This document shows positions 9,631-21,180 of a stretch of 64,000 bases of DNA, one piece after another (within the stretch, counting starts at the first letter, position 1; the number at the start of each line of letters is the position of its first letter). The translations under genes were made by a program, and so were the position numbers. The notes beneath the pieces are model-generated. The model did not search any database, had not been told where the DNA came from, and was given only the letters and a program-made list of their open reading frames with translations. Source of the DNA: Platynereis dumerilii. Lineage: Eukaryota; Annelida; Polychaeta; Phyllodocida; Nereididae. The DNA is taken from assembly GCA_026936325.1 (NCBI GenBank), contig JAPTHN010000015.1, positions 3,312,117 to 3,376,116 on the forward strand, given 5' to 3'.

Positions 9631-12600
9631 TCTAACTTCACCCATGGCCCCACAGCTTTATTGTCACTCGTCTAAGAGAGTGACAACGCTTACCTGTGCT
9701 TATATTTTCTCGACCAAGCTTTCACACTTTTCACAGCCAAGATTTAAAATTTGGCACCATTGCCACACCTCCTAATACCCACAGTCCCTTGCGCTTAACC
9801 TTCCTCTTTCTTCTCGGCTGTTCAACGTGTCAGACGTGTGCTGGACAGCCACTTGCTTACAGCTGATTGAATGAATTTTGACATTTTCGTGGGTATTTGA
9901 GTAATTCTAGACATTGTACTTGCTCTAATTCTTTAATATTGTGCTTATTGGTGCCAGTGCAACCTGCTTCCTACTACATGAAACCTTCCTTCTGTGGATT
10001 CCTTGCTGCCCTGTTTGCTGGGTTGTGGGGGATTCTGGCCTTGGGGCCGATCTCTGCTAGACTCTGGGTCCCATGGCTTGCAGGCTACTTTTTGGTTATC
10101 ACCATTCTTCATCTCGGGTCCTGTCTGGCTAGCCAGGGCCCCATGCTGCTTTGGCTCTGTCTGCCTTCCAAGACATTGACTCACCTTGGAGGGGGTAAGG
10201 GGAGATCCCTATCCAGCGGATTTTCCTATCCTTGGCCCTGCTGTTTGAATCTGCTCTGGGCTGCCCCTGCCACTGTTCTGTCACTACTCATTGCCCAACT
10301 CTGCCTCCTTGTTGGCTGGAACCCTCCATCCCTCAGCAGGCTGGGAGTCCCCCCACCCTCATGGTCCCATATTCAACCACTGTTCTGCTTGGCTCTTGCC
10401 TTGGGCATCATTGTTCAGGGTGTCGAAGGGCCCCCGGTGCCACCTCTGGAGGTGGGCTTCGGTAGCTGCAGGTGTCCTCAAGTTCAGGTCCTCTCTCCTG
10501 ACAAGGCTCATCTTGTGGAGCCTCCCTTCCCTGGGTGGTCAGGTTCTCCCTTTCCCAGGCTGTTTGGCCCTTTTGCTCCTCCTGCAGTTGCGGCTGCTCC
10601 ACGCGTCTGGGTGGGCTCCCACACTAGGTGGGCTCCCACCCTAGACTCATCGTGGTCACCGCTGGGGACCTTGGTCTCTTTCCGCAGAAGCTGGCCCTCT
10701 TCCGTGAATTTCTCTCTCTGCCCTCATATCTCTCGTCTTGAGTCGAGGCTGTCCTAGCATCCTGGCTGGTCCTCAAATTTCCAATTTCGCCCTGGCATGT
10801 CTTGTCCTTGTCCTAGTCTCCTCATATGACTGGGTTGCCAGTGGTGGCTTTACCCTGTGCATGGTCTTTTGTGTGCCGCTGGGACATCGGGCGAGGGCCT
10901 CTCACTGGCTGCCTGGTCGTCTGGCTGCCTCTTCCTTGGCTGCTTCTTCATCTGGCTGCGGTTTCTGAGTCATCTTTCATGTCAGTTGAGTGTTGGGCTG
11001 TTGTCTTCCGACTCGATTGCTTTTGTTGTGGGTTGTCAAGGCTCCTCCTGATGTCTCCCTATCTCAATATCTTAATTTTCTGTCCCTCTGGGCTACACCT
11101 GTGCTGATGGGGCCTAAAACACAAACTCACTCACTCACTCACTGCCCTCTGGGGTTTGTTTACTGCATTGGGTGGGTTCTCCGACCCTCACAATCTTGGC
11201 TGGACTCCAGCCTAGGCAAGTACTCTCCCTCATGCCTGCTGGGGGATGGCTTCTTGCCCTTCAGCCCATTCTCCCCCAGCATTGGACCTGGGCTTCATGC
11301 TTTTTTTCCGGCCTCCCACGCCTTTGAGCTGCTCTGGGGCAGCCTCCCCTTGGCAAGTGGAGCCCTGGACCTAGACTTTGCTCTAGCACTGCTCACCTGG
11401 GTGATAGTTAGGGTGGCCTGGTGGCCTTTGTTTTGCTTGTTCCTCACTTGGCCTTTCTGTCTTGTGGCTTTGCCTCGAAATCCTCCCACCCCCTCCCCTA
11501 TCATGCAATACCTCTCCTTAGTCCATCTAAGGCTCTTCCATGGCCCGAGTCAGATGGTGCCTCTAGATGCTGGCCCTCCTGGCGGCATGACCGGCTGGTC
11601 TACGTGTCTCACAGAGGCTCCCCGATGGCCTGCTAGGTGTTGTTCCTGATGGCTGGCACGCTCAGCTGCCGGAGGTCTCCTTTACTTAAGCCCTGTCTGT
11701 TTTTCCCTTGCCTGGGTAGGGAGATTTCTCCTGACATTGTTGAATTGCCCTGGGTGGGGCCTCTTTTGACCTGTTGTCTCTTAATCCACTCCTCTCCTAC
11801 TTGGGCTCTTTATTTCCCTGCTAGTCCATGGCCACTGTTGCTGCAAGTGTGCCAACGCCCTTCGTCTGGTGGGGCCTCACTGGCCGCAGGGATCTCCTGG
11901 AGTCTCCTTGGTGCACAGTTGGTCTCGGACTATCCTTCCAGGATGCCCTGCCTCTTCCATTCTGGGGCTGGTCTCCCTGACGGTTGTTCTGAGGGTGGTC
12001 CTTCTGCTCTCAATGGTCAGTTGCCTCTTCGCCGACGATGGAACTGACACTGTTGGCAGTGTTGGCCCTTGAGCCACTCCTGGATGCCTTCTGTGATCGT
12101 CCTTGGTACCTCTGCTTCGTTGTGGTACGTGTAACTCCTCTTCTCGAGTGTGGCACTTTCCTGGTGTGTGACCTTGAACCTTCTGGCCAGGACCCCCGCT
12201 AGGTCTGTTTGGTTGACCAAATTCCTCTTTCCTCAGACTTCCCTGTGGTCACTCTGCCCCAGCAGATGGCATATAACTTGCTTCCTGTGAGGACATCCCA
12301 GGCCACATGTCCCAGCCAATTTATGGGCTCTCGGAATTTTCTTCCCTGAGGGACCAGAAAAGAAACATCCATTGATAAGGCACTTGGGTGGATTCCCAAT
12401 GGCTGGCACATCATATCTCAAAGGTGGCAGCAGGGTGGAATGGCCAAAGCCAATTAGCCTGAAGTAGGACCACCCTCAAAGCGAAGCAGGAGGAGGGCGG
12501 CCGAGGCAGGCTGAACCGAGTGAAGAAGCCCGAAACAGATGCAAACCCATTCGTCATGACCAAGCCCAGAGGCCCCAGAATGGAAGGTGTACTGCAAGCA

Positions 12601-13204
12601 TTTCTTGAGGCTATTCCCTGTAAGGATGCTCCCCCCCTGTCCCACACTTCCAAGCCCAGGGCACAACCAGGCCTGAGTAAGCAGGAGGCGGGAGACCAGG
12701 GGCCCTGGTCAGCTACCTCTTGCTATCACCCAAGCATGGACTGGACCCCTAGCTGAAGAGTGACTGACTACAGAGTATGCATAGGGCAGCAGGATATCGA
12801 AGACTGGAACCCGACCACAACCCCAGACTGCGGGACTCTACCACTGGGAGGGGAGGAGAGCACCCAGGGTCCTATAGACGCGCGGCAGAGGACAGACCTA
12901 GTGCAGGTTTGGTCATAGTCATCCTTGCCCTGTTGTCCGGGTCCTGGCCTCATCCTCACTTCGTCTTCGGCGTCATTTCGGCAGATGTGCCTTGACATCT
13001 GTAGCAGGGGGACCCTTCAGAGGCTCCCTGTCTTTCTGCCTGGCTCTGTTGATGGCATTTCTTTGGCCTACCTTCTGAGTTCAGGCTCCCTACCAACAGG
13101 CTTGGTTGGTTCTTGCCTCATCCTGTTTCCACTCCCTGTTAGCGGCACTGAAACAGGCCTACCGGCTGTCACCATCTCCTGGTATATTTAATGGATAGAG
13201 GAAG
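9631..13204. other. Unidentified interior segment, strongly pyrimidine-rich on the plus strand
   Basis: This 3.6-kb stretch lies between the left TIR and the LINE. From about 9950 to 13190 the plus strand is C/T-rich and more G+C-rich than its surroundings. Several minus-strand frames give hydrophilic, Gln/Glu/Pro/Arg-rich peptides, and the plus frames give hydrophobic ones. The longest plus frame (9897-10757) begins at TTG and resembles no family I know. It may be a decayed or captured sequence; I cannot assign a function. Confidence 0.35.
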
Positions 13205-13218
13205 TCTTAAGCAAAAGA
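13205..13218. repeat. Target-site duplication, left copy (TCTTAAGCAAAAGA)
   Basis: The 14 bp TCTTAAGCAAAAGA here is repeated exactly at 21167-21180 and brackets the full-length LINE. A perfect 14-bp duplication is in the range left by target-primed reverse transcription. Confidence 0.9.
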
Positions 13219-13559
13219 CATCATCATATCATTCCACAGCTGACCAGCACACTGCACAGACCTCTCTCCAGAGCCCACAGTTTGCTTGCATTGGAAATAA
13301 CTTGACTTTATTCAGGATTCAGGACTTTACTTGGATTCTACACAGGAAAACTTAGACTACATTCAGGATAAACAGTTGAGTGTTTACATTTTAACTATCT
13401 TCCTTTATTGTCTTCAACCGCCCGGTTTTTGCAATAACAGTCTACAAGGTTTTTCTTATAAACTCCACAACTTCCTTTATTCTAAACCAAACAACCTTTA
13501 AACTTTAACCTTTGAGTAAATTAATTATAATCTTGACCTTATCAGGACAATTATAACCA

Positions 13560-15002
13560 AATTTCACTCAAACACACGTCGGCCATTTGCATTTTCTGAA
13601 ATTTCTTGCACAAACAAAAACAAACCACTTCTATTCTAGTTCTTTCATTCCAACCTACATTCTACATATAAAAGTATTATACCACTCTACTCCCCATCTT
13701 CTTAACTATCTAAAACACATCTTTTAACTATCAAAATACCTCTAACTTCCTCTAATTCCACACTGTTTTCATTTTCACCATCTAGCCAAACTTCCACAAA
13801 AATTGCAAAATTCTGCACAACTTCAACTTCTTAACTTTAAGACTACTTATTCATCTCTCCCTAACTCCTCAATCATTTCTTCAACTACAATTCCATCCCA
13901 AATTATCTTAACCATCTATTCCATCCTCTTAAACTTCTCAAATATCTCTATTTCTCACTCAAATTCCCTTTGATCCCATTTTCACCATCTAGGCCAACTC
14001 ACTCAAAACACTGCAAATTCTGCACAAATTCTACTCTCAAACTTTACCAACAATCACTCACCTCTCCATAACTTTTCCTACCCTAAACACTTCAAAAACA
14101 CATTCTAAAACATCTAAACTACCAATCCATTCTTTTAAATCCCTCAAATATCTTCATTTTTACCCAAATTATCCCTGTTTTCATTTTCACCATCTAGCCA
14201 ACTTCGTGACACATTTTCCCAAAATACCGCAAATCGTAAACACGGCACTTTCTGCCTCATTTACTCATCTAACCACTACTCTTACCTCCAAATCTCTCCT
14301 CAATTCTTATTCTACATCATCTTAACTATATATCCAGCCTTTTAAATTTCTCAAATAACTTTATTTAAACCAAAATTAGCCCCGTTTTCATTTTTCACCT
14401 TTTCGTGACACAATTTTGCGAAAACACCGCAAATCGTAAACACGGCACTTTCTGCCTCATTTATTCATCTTATCACTACTCCTACCTCCAAATCTCTCCT
14501 CTAATCTTATTCTACACCATCTTAACTATCTATCCAGCCTTTTAAATTTTTCAAATATCTTTATTTAAACCCAAATTAGCCCCGTTTACATTTTCACCTT
14601 TTCGTGACATAATTTTGCGAAAACACCGCAAATCGTAAACACGGCACTTTCTGCCTCATTTATTCATCTTATCACTACTCCTTCCTCCAAATCTCTCCTC
14701 TAATCTTATTCCACACCATCTTAACTATCTATCCAGCCTTTTAAATTTTTTAAATATCTTTATTTAAACCCAAATTAGCCCCGTTTACATTTTCACCTTT
14801 TCGTAACACAATTTTGCGAAAACACCGCAAATTAAAAACACTGTACTTTTAGCCTCATCTATCCATCTTACTCCTATTTCTACCCCTAAAATCTATCCTG
14901 TAATCTTAATCTACATCATCTTAAACACCTATCCAGCCTTTTATATTTCTCAAATATCTTTATTTAAACCCAAATTAGCCCCGTTTTCATTTTCACCTTT
15001 TC
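13560..15002 (+). promoter_or_regulatory. LINE 5' UTR with tandem ~199-bp monomers
   Basis: CGTGAC-type landmarks fall at 14205, 14404, 14603, 14802 (CGTAAC) and 15002, a spacing of 199-200 bp. Each is followed by ACACAATTTTGCGAAAACACC-like sequence and later by CTATCCAGCCTTTTA. Further left, more diverged units are marked by TTTTCACCATCTAG near 13775, 13979 and 14185. Divergence rises with distance from ORF1. Tandem 5' UTR monomers act as additive promoters in some other LINEs (mouse L1); that role is inferred here. Confidence 0.7.
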
Positions 15003-15026
15003 GTGACACAAATAACTAACATCAAA

Positions 15027-17198
15027 ATGGTAAAAGACACCCCTAAAGTAAACTCCAGGCCACCCTCAGGTCAACGGCAGGCCTCTGCATCAGCAACCAA
15101 GCACACTGCAGCTCAATTTAAGAAAGACAGAGTAATCAAAACTCCTGTCACTAAAGTAAAAGCAACCAAAACTACAGGTATCAAAGCTCCCAAGTCTGGC
15201 AAAGGCCTCAACATTACTAAAATCTTAAACTCAAACCAGCCCATCTCAAAAGAGCAGGCTGAGTTCAATAAACAAGTGCTCCCTGAACATGTAGCTGTCA
15301 TAAATGAGATTGTAGAACTCAATCTCACTCACAGGAAAAACAAGTCAAGTCCCTTTAAAGATCTAGAAGAGCTTTCAAACCATGCAGCCAAACTCAAACA
15401 GCAAGGCCTCTCAAATGCCGAAATTGCTGCTCACCTCAATGAGAAAATCAGCCCACAGAAGGTTAAACCCTCTTCTTCGATGATCACCAGATCATCATCT
15501 TCCTCTCATCAAAACCCTCATTCCTCCTCCAAGTCCTCCTCTCCTTCCTCATCCTCCTCCAAGCACTCCTCTCCTTCTTCTCCTTCCAACTCCTCATCTC
15601 AATCCTCTCCCTCCTCTCCCTCTAACTCTCAATCTTCTCCCTCCTCCTCTAACTCTCAATCTTCTCCCTCCTCTCCCTCCAACTCCCTTCCTCCTGTCCC
15701 TCGAACCGAAGACCACCTCCCTGACCTCTCTCCTAACTCTCTTCGGCCAACCAACTTCTCCGGCCTATTCAATAGTGCTGAAAAAACAAAGGCCCAGCAA
15801 GACCTCCTCTCCTCCTCTAACTTAGGCCCAGAAATAATTGATGGCTCCAATGCCATGGAAATCACGGAGGCAGCCTCCACTCCATCGGCCAAGAGAAAAG
15901 TCCCTGCTTCCTCCCCAACTGGAGAGGAAACTCCTCATAAACTCCCCAAAACGGCCCACCGAACATATGCTCAATCTCTTCTTGGCAAACCTCCTGCTCC
16001 ATCTGCCCCATCTCTCCTAGGCAACCCTCCCATCCCATCTCTCCTAGGGAGCCCTCCCGCTCCATCCACCTCCACTTCAAAACCATCCACTGCTGTCAAG
16101 AAGCTCTTTAAGCTTCAAGACAATCATCAAGCCCTCCCACAACCAAAGCCCTCACAGGAGGCACCCTCTCAACCTCCAAACAAGCCCTCAAAGGAGGCAA
16201 CCTCTCCTCTCTTCCTTGAGATCCCTCCCTCCACTCCTCTCTCCAACATCATCCCACTCATCAAGCCTCATTGCAAACTAATCAAGATCACCCAAGCCGG
16301 CAATCGCCTCTTAATACCCCACAACTCTGTCTCCAGAGACAATCTTCTAAAACTCTCTTCCTCCAATCAAAGCTTCCCCTTCACCATCAGGCCCACTAAG
16401 GGCACCGCCCACAGAGCCAAACTATCCTCGAATCAATCTCAAATCACTCAAGCCTCTAAATCCCACAACCTTAGCGCAGTAATAAGAAATGTGGACATCT
16501 CCCTCTCCAATGAAGAGATCAAAAAAGAAACTGGCCTCCTTGCCATCCGCATGCACTCTGCTGCGAGAAATGCACTCACCCAAAGCGTCAAAGTAACCTT
16601 CCCTGACTTAAAATCTAAAAAAGAAGCCATTGCCAAAGGCATCAAATTCTCTCTAAAAAGACACTGGGTCGTAGATTACCTCCCTAAGAGGCCACTGCAG
16701 TGTCTCAAATGCTATTCTTTTGACCACTTTGCGAAGGATTGTTCCAATGAATCACAGAAATGTAAGAAATGCGCCGGCCCCCATCTATACAAAGAATGTA
16801 AAATCCCTAGCTTAGACCAGGCCAATTGCATCAACTGCAATCAGCCCCATCCAGCAACCTTCTCTGGTTGTCCTGCCTTCCAGGAAGCCAAGAAAAATAA
16901 ACTTGCCAAAGAACAGTCACAAGCTGTCTCCTTTGCCCATAAGGCCTCCCCCCCCCCAGCCCGCTCTGGGCCGCACGCCTCTGCAACTCCCTCATCAATG
17001 CCACCACATCCATCATCACTCACTTCCATCAAAATCAAACCATCGACAGAGACCTCTTTGCATCAGAGATATGCAAAGCTGTCTCAGGTGCATTCAAAAT
17101 CAACATCACACCACAAGCAGCCAAATCTCTCTCTACTAAACAGTAAATCTAAACAACCTTCTGACTTATTGCCACTATGGCCAAAATATTTCACATAA
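15027..17198 (+). CDS. LINE ORF1: gag-like RNA-binding protein
   Basis: The first ATG is at 15027 (MVKDTPKVNSRPPSG); the frame is open back to 15003 but begins there with GTG. The product is about 723 aa. A basic N-terminus is followed by a Ser/Pro-rich low-complexity stretch (around residues 150-225) and a Pro-rich segment. An RRM-like gag region comes next. Three zinc knuckles lie near residues 555-620: CLKC....H....C, CKKC....H....C and CINC....H......C. Such proteins bind LINE RNA and form the ribonucleoprotein. The last 22 nt overlap ORF2 in a different frame. Confidence 0.9.
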   Translation: MVKDTPKVNSRPPSGQRQASASATKHTAAQFKKDRVIKTPVTKVKATKTTGIKAPKSGKGLNITKILNSNQPISKEQAEFNKQVLPEHVAVINEIVELNLTHRKNKSSPFKDLEELSNHAAKLKQQGLSNAEIAAHLNEKISPQKVKPSSSMITRSSSSSHQNPHSSSKSSSPSSSSSKHSSPSSPSNSSSQSSPSSPSNSQSSPSSSNSQSSPSSPSNSLPPVPRTEDHLPDLSPNSLRPTNFSGLFNSAEKTKAQQDLLSSSNLGPEIIDGSNAMEITEAASTPSAKRKVPASSPTGEETPHKLPKTAHRTYAQSLLGKPPAPSAPSLLGNPPIPSLLGSPPAPSTSTSKPSTAVKKLFKLQDNHQALPQPKPSQEAPSQPPNKPSKEATSPLFLEIPPSTPLSNIIPLIKPHCKLIKITQAGNRLLIPHNSVSRDNLLKLSSSNQSFPFTIRPTKGTAHRAKLSSNQSQITQASKSHNLSAVIRNVDISLSNEEIKKETGLLAIRMHSAARNALTQSVKVTFPDLKSKKEAIAKGIKFSLKRHWVVDYLPKRPLQCLKCYSFDHFAKDCSNESQKCKKCAGPHLYKECKIPSLDQANCINCNQPHPATFSGCPAFQEAKKNKLAKEQSQAVSFAHKASPPPARSGPHASATPSSMPPHPSSLTSIKIKPSTETSLHQRYAKLSQVHSKSTSHHKQPNLSLLNSKSKQPSDLLPLWPKYFT

Positions 17199-19996
17199 AC
17201 ATTAATTCAATCAAAAACAAGCTTGTCACCCTCACCCAGTACATTTATGAAACTGAGGCTGACATCATACTTATTAATGAGACTAAATACAGTCCTTCAG
17301 ACCCCAGTGTAAAGATCAAGGGCTACGCAACCATCTCTCGTCATGATCACACCCCAACCTCCGATGGTATTGCCAAAAGTGGTACAGCCATCATTATAAA
17401 AGACAATCTTCCCTCTCAATCCATTGAAATAGACAACTCAATCCTAAACTCAGGTTATTTCTGCTCAGCAGTCCTAGTAACACTCCCCAAAGTAGGAAAC
17501 ATAGCCATCATCTCACATTATGTAAATCCATTTTCAAACTCAATCAATAATCACATGTTCAATTACTTCCTATCTAAATTCGACAATTGCCTATTCTTAG
17601 GTGATTACAATGCTCATCATCCACTCATTGCCCCCACTCACAATACAAACACTCAAGGCACACAACTGCTTCAATCCCTTACGGATAACCATTTACTTGT
17701 TCTTAATGATCTAGATTCCCCCACTAGATACCCCTCCGGGGACCAAGCTCACACTCCCTCTCTTATAGATCTAGCCATCACCAATGAAAAACTTCATCCG
17801 CATATAGCAGACTGCTATGTGGGCTCAGATGTAGGAAGTGACCACCTCCCCCTTCACATAGATTTCAAACCTGGCACTCAGGTGAACTATCCAATAAAAT
17901 TCATTAGAAATCTCAAAAAGGCCGACTGGCCACTTTTTAAAGAAAAAGTCTCTGAGAACTTCTCATACATTCCCTCTCCAAATTTAATCAAAAATGAAAA
18001 TGACATGGATACTTATATCAATGTCATCCATGAATCAATAACAGATGCTTTAGATTTAGCCTGTCCTGAGAAACCCATCCGGGCCAACTCCTTTAACATA
18101 TCTGAGGACACTCTTAAAATCATTAAACTTAGACGTAAAGCCAGGCGGTTACAAACTAAAAATCCATTTTGTCCCATACTCAAACAGTCCATTAGGGACC
18201 TCACTAATCGCATTAAATATGCCATCAAAGAAGAAAAGAAAGCCAAATGGAAAGACATAACTAGTAAGTTAGACTACAGAGATGGGACTTCCTTCTGGAA
18301 GCTCTTTAAACAGCTATCTGGAGGAGGCAAATCTGCCAACTCCACTCCCAAATTAGTCAATCCTGACGGCACAAAGACAGCCACTGAAGCTGAAGCTGCC
18401 GACTCCTTTGCCTCTCACTTAGCTCGCGTTCACAATACTCATAAAGGTCCCATCTTCGACGATGTCCACAAAGACAAAGTCGATCAATTCATCTCAGATC
18501 ATTTAAGCCTTTTTAAGCCCGACTTCTTTCCTGACCCTAATGAATCCGTAGAAGATCATCCTCTATCAATGCCCATTACCTGGGCCACTTTAAAAGCCAC
18601 CCTCTCTAGAACCACCAATAGTGCCCCTGGAGAAGATAAAGTAGGCTACATAATCCTTAAACAGCTCCCTGATCCAATTCTCAAATTCCTCACAAATCTC
18701 TTTAACTACTTAATCAGCGTAGGTTACTTTCCCAAGCCTTGGAAATCAGCCATTGGCGTAATGATTCCAAAGCCTAACAAAGACACTAAACTCCCCTCAA
18801 ACAATCGTCCCATCAGTCTTCTCAAATGCGTAGGTAAACTCTTTGAAAAAACCATTGCCAATCCTCTCATCGACCATCTCACTCTAGAAGGACACATAAA
18901 TAAATGGCAAAGAGCCTATCTCCCCCAAAAAGAAGCTAATGAACATGTATACAGACTCTTCCATCACATGAAAACATCCATCCACTATGGCTGGAAAGGC
19001 TCAGCCATCTTTCTAGATGTAGAAAAAGCCTTCGATTCTGTCTGGCATAACGGTCTCAAACTCAAACTGCTCACCTTTGAGCTCCCCCTAAAAATCATCA
19101 AAATTCTCTCTTCATTCTTAGATTCCAGAACCATAAAAGTTAGAGTCCAAAACACTATATCCCAAGAAGTACACTTGGCAGCAGGAACACCCCAAGGCTC
19201 TGTACTGAGCCCCATCCTATTCAACATGTTTGTAAATGACCTCCCTTTCTCAGAGGAGTCAGAACTCCACATTTCTCAATACGCAGATGATCTTGCTCTC
19301 TGGACATCAGCCAGAGGCAAAAATGCCAGAAAGAAAACAAGCAAAATCCTTCAAAACTCACTTAATGAGCTAGAAGCATGGTGCTCCAAATGGAGAATCA
19401 AAATTAATGCCTCAAAATCTCAACTTATCCACTTCCCAACAAACAGAATTAACAAATATGCTTCCAACTTCACCCTTTTTGGCACACACATCCAAACTGC
19501 TCCTACAGCAAAATTATTAGGCTTAACACTCAATCCATCTCTGTCCCTAATTCAGCACTGCAAAGAGAAAAAAGCCAATGCCATCCGCAGAATAAACCTT
19601 CTTAGAAGGCTGCGAGGCACAGATTGGGGAACCGACATTCAAACCCTCCTCCATCTATACAAAACTTTCATCCGTCCTGTTCTTGAAACAGGCCATGTAG
19701 CCACTGTCTCAGCCTCAAAGACAGCCAAAAAACAACTAGCTATAGCTGAATGTAAAGCCCTTAGAATAGCCCTCAAACAATTCTACATTCCTGGTCAAAG
19801 TAGAACAACTAACAAGGCTCTTTATGAAATGGCAAACATCAGAGATATCAATAGTCGTAATGAAGAACTCAAAGCAAAAGCCCTTGTCAGATACCAAGAC
19901 TCCGAGCTTCTCCTGGAGCTCCAGGAATCTCTCAGGCCCATCCGCAGGCTACCCTTCCCATTCACCAAACCTCGCACTCAATATTCAATTACCTAA
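17177..19996 (+). CDS. LINE ORF2: endonuclease and reverse transcriptase
   Basis: The product is 939 aa, starting at an ATG inside the end of ORF1. The N-terminal AP-like endonuclease shows HININS, NETKY (about residue 34), GDYNAHHP (about 142), SLIDLAITN and GSDHLP (about 220). The RT shows MIPKPNKD and NNRPISLL (about 529-548), FLDVEKAFDSVW (about 613), AGTPQGSVLSP (about 669) and catalytic YADD (about 702). No RNase H follows. All catalytic residues I can place are present and the frame is uninterrupted, so it could encode an active enzyme. Length fits Jockey-type ORF2 (about 900 aa). Confidence 0.93.
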   Translation: MAKIFHININSIKNKLVTLTQYIYETEADIILINETKYSPSDPSVKIKGYATISRHDHTPTSDGIAKSGTAIIIKDNLPSQSIEIDNSILNSGYFCSAVLVTLPKVGNIAIISHYVNPFSNSINNHMFNYFLSKFDNCLFLGDYNAHHPLIAPTHNTNTQGTQLLQSLTDNHLLVLNDLDSPTRYPSGDQAHTPSLIDLAITNEKLHPHIADCYVGSDVGSDHLPLHIDFKPGTQVNYPIKFIRNLKKADWPLFKEKVSENFSYIPSPNLIKNENDMDTYINVIHESITDALDLACPEKPIRANSFNISEDTLKIIKLRRKARRLQTKNPFCPILKQSIRDLTNRIKYAIKEEKKAKWKDITSKLDYRDGTSFWKLFKQLSGGGKSANSTPKLVNPDGTKTATEAEAADSFASHLARVHNTHKGPIFDDVHKDKVDQFISDHLSLFKPDFFPDPNESVEDHPLSMPITWATLKATLSRTTNSAPGEDKVGYIILKQLPDPILKFLTNLFNYLISVGYFPKPWKSAIGVMIPKPNKDTKLPSNNRPISLLKCVGKLFEKTIANPLIDHLTLEGHINKWQRAYLPQKEANEHVYRLFHHMKTSIHYGWKGSAIFLDVEKAFDSVWHNGLKLKLLTFELPLKIIKILSSFLDSRTIKVRVQNTISQEVHLAAGTPQGSVLSPILFNMFVNDLPFSEESELHISQYADDLALWTSARGKNARKKTSKILQNSLNELEAWCSKWRIKINASKSQLIHFPTNRINKYASNFTLFGTHIQTAPTAKLLGLTLNPSLSLIQHCKEKKANAIRRINLLRRLRGTDWGTDIQTLLHLYKTFIRPVLETGHVATVSASKTAKKQLAIAECKALRIALKQFYIPGQSRTTNKALYEMANIRDINSRNEELKAKALVRYQDSELLLELQESLRPIRRLPFPFTKPRTQYSIT

Positions 19997-20030
19997 AATC
20001 TCTCATCACAATCATCAAATCATCCCACAA

Positions 20031-20760
20031 AAGCTCAAAAAGCAGTCAGGCTGAGGCCCACATATCATGACTGGCCCTATGCCAGTATGTACGGTGGGGC
20101 GACGCCAACCGACTGTGGGTGGGAGCCCTGTTGCCAACCCGCGCAGACCCACTCCTTTGCTCTCCAAATACACAGCCAAAACTGCGCAGACGCAGCCTCT
20201 TACTGTGTACTGATCAATGTATCAATCACTCTCATTCAACTTTTCATCAATCTTCACCACTCAAAGCTCAAAAAACAGTCAGGCTGAGGCCCACATATCA
20301 TGACTGGCCCTAAGCCAGTATGTACGGTGGGGCGACGCCAACGACTGTGGGTGGGAGCCCTGTTGCCAACCCGCGCAGACCCACTCCTTTGCTTCCTAAA
20401 TACACAGCCAAAACTGCGCAGACGCAGCCTATCACTGTGTATGAATCACTCTCATCAAAATTTTCATCATATTGTTCACCCAACAAAGCTCAAAAAGCAG
20501 TCAGGCTGAGGCCCACATATCATGACTGGCCCTAAGCCAGTATGTACGGTGGGGCGACGCCAACCGACTGTGGGTGGGAGCCCTGTTGCCAACCCGCGCA
20601 GACCCACTCCTTTGCTTCCACATACACAGCTCACCTGCGTCACCGCAGCCACTGTGTACAACACATCCAGTCCGAGCCCATGGGACTTTAAATGGAGGCG
20701 GGTTGTATCCGGTATTCTATGCCGGGGCAACTGAAAGACCCTGGACATCCCTGAATTAAT
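20031..20760 (+). repeat. LINE 3' UTR with three tandem repeats (~222-233 bp)
   Basis: The phrase CAGGCTGAGGCCCACATATC begins at 20047, 20280 and 20502. Each copy is followed by ATGACTGGCCCT, GTACGGTGGGGCGACGCCAA, GGGTGGGAGCCCTG and CGCGCAGACCCACTCC. The third copy diverges after about 20640. The function is unknown; repeated 3' UTR modules may serve RT recognition. Confidence 0.8.
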
Positions 20761-21166
20761 AGGGCTTGTACCAGACTCTCATTCTTACACTCAATTCCTA
20801 CAAAACAATGCGAAAACACCTCTGTCTCAAATGCTCGTCCCACTCAAAAGCCCAGATACTGCTCTCTCTTTTCATTCTCTTTTCAGGAAAAACAAGAAGA
20901 ACACCATCACAAGAGCATCACAGCCTCCCTCCGGACCCCGCACACAGACGAAAGAAGAAAAAGACCCGAAAAAGCTGGCGACCCGTTGGATCCCTTCCCA
21001 AGTGCCCCCCCCCAAAAAAGACTATGAACTCACCCAGGTGGCCCATAAATCTGATCTTCGGAGAAGAAAAACAAGGCCACCTGGGTACAAAACAATGACA
21101 ATTCAAGGCCACAGGGGCTTCGTGCCCATATTGGCCTTGGGCCTTCGGCCCAAAATGACACTATCA

Positions 21167-21180
21167 TCTTAAGCAAAAGA
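21167..21180. repeat. Target-site duplication, right copy
   Basis: Exact repeat of 13205-13218 (TCTTAAGCAAAAGA), closing the LINE insertion. Confidence 0.9.

Larger units (their letters stand above)
13219..21166 (+). mobile_element. Full-length Jockey-like LINE, apparently intact
   Basis: This 7.9-kb non-LTR retrotransposon has a long 5' UTR with tandem promoter-type monomers, two long overlapping ORFs without interruption, and a 3' UTR with three tandem repeats. A perfect 14-bp target duplication brackets it. Intact ORFs with an unmutated duplication suggest a recent insertion, later than the TIR element it sits in. Near the 3' terminus lies a small hairpin, TTGGGCCTTCGGCCCAA. There is no RNase H and ORF1 has three CCHC knuckles, which favours the Jockey superfamily; the exact clade needs a tree. 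Confidence 0.9.

Noticed and set aside
9897-10757. 286-codon plus-strand ORF in the TIR element interior
   Set aside because: It begins at TTG, has overlapping open frames in other registers, shows no domain, and its hydrophobicity follows from the C/T-rich composition.
15003-15026. Start of LINE ORF1 at 15003
   Set aside because: The codon there is GTG inside the last 5' UTR monomer; the first ATG is at 15027.
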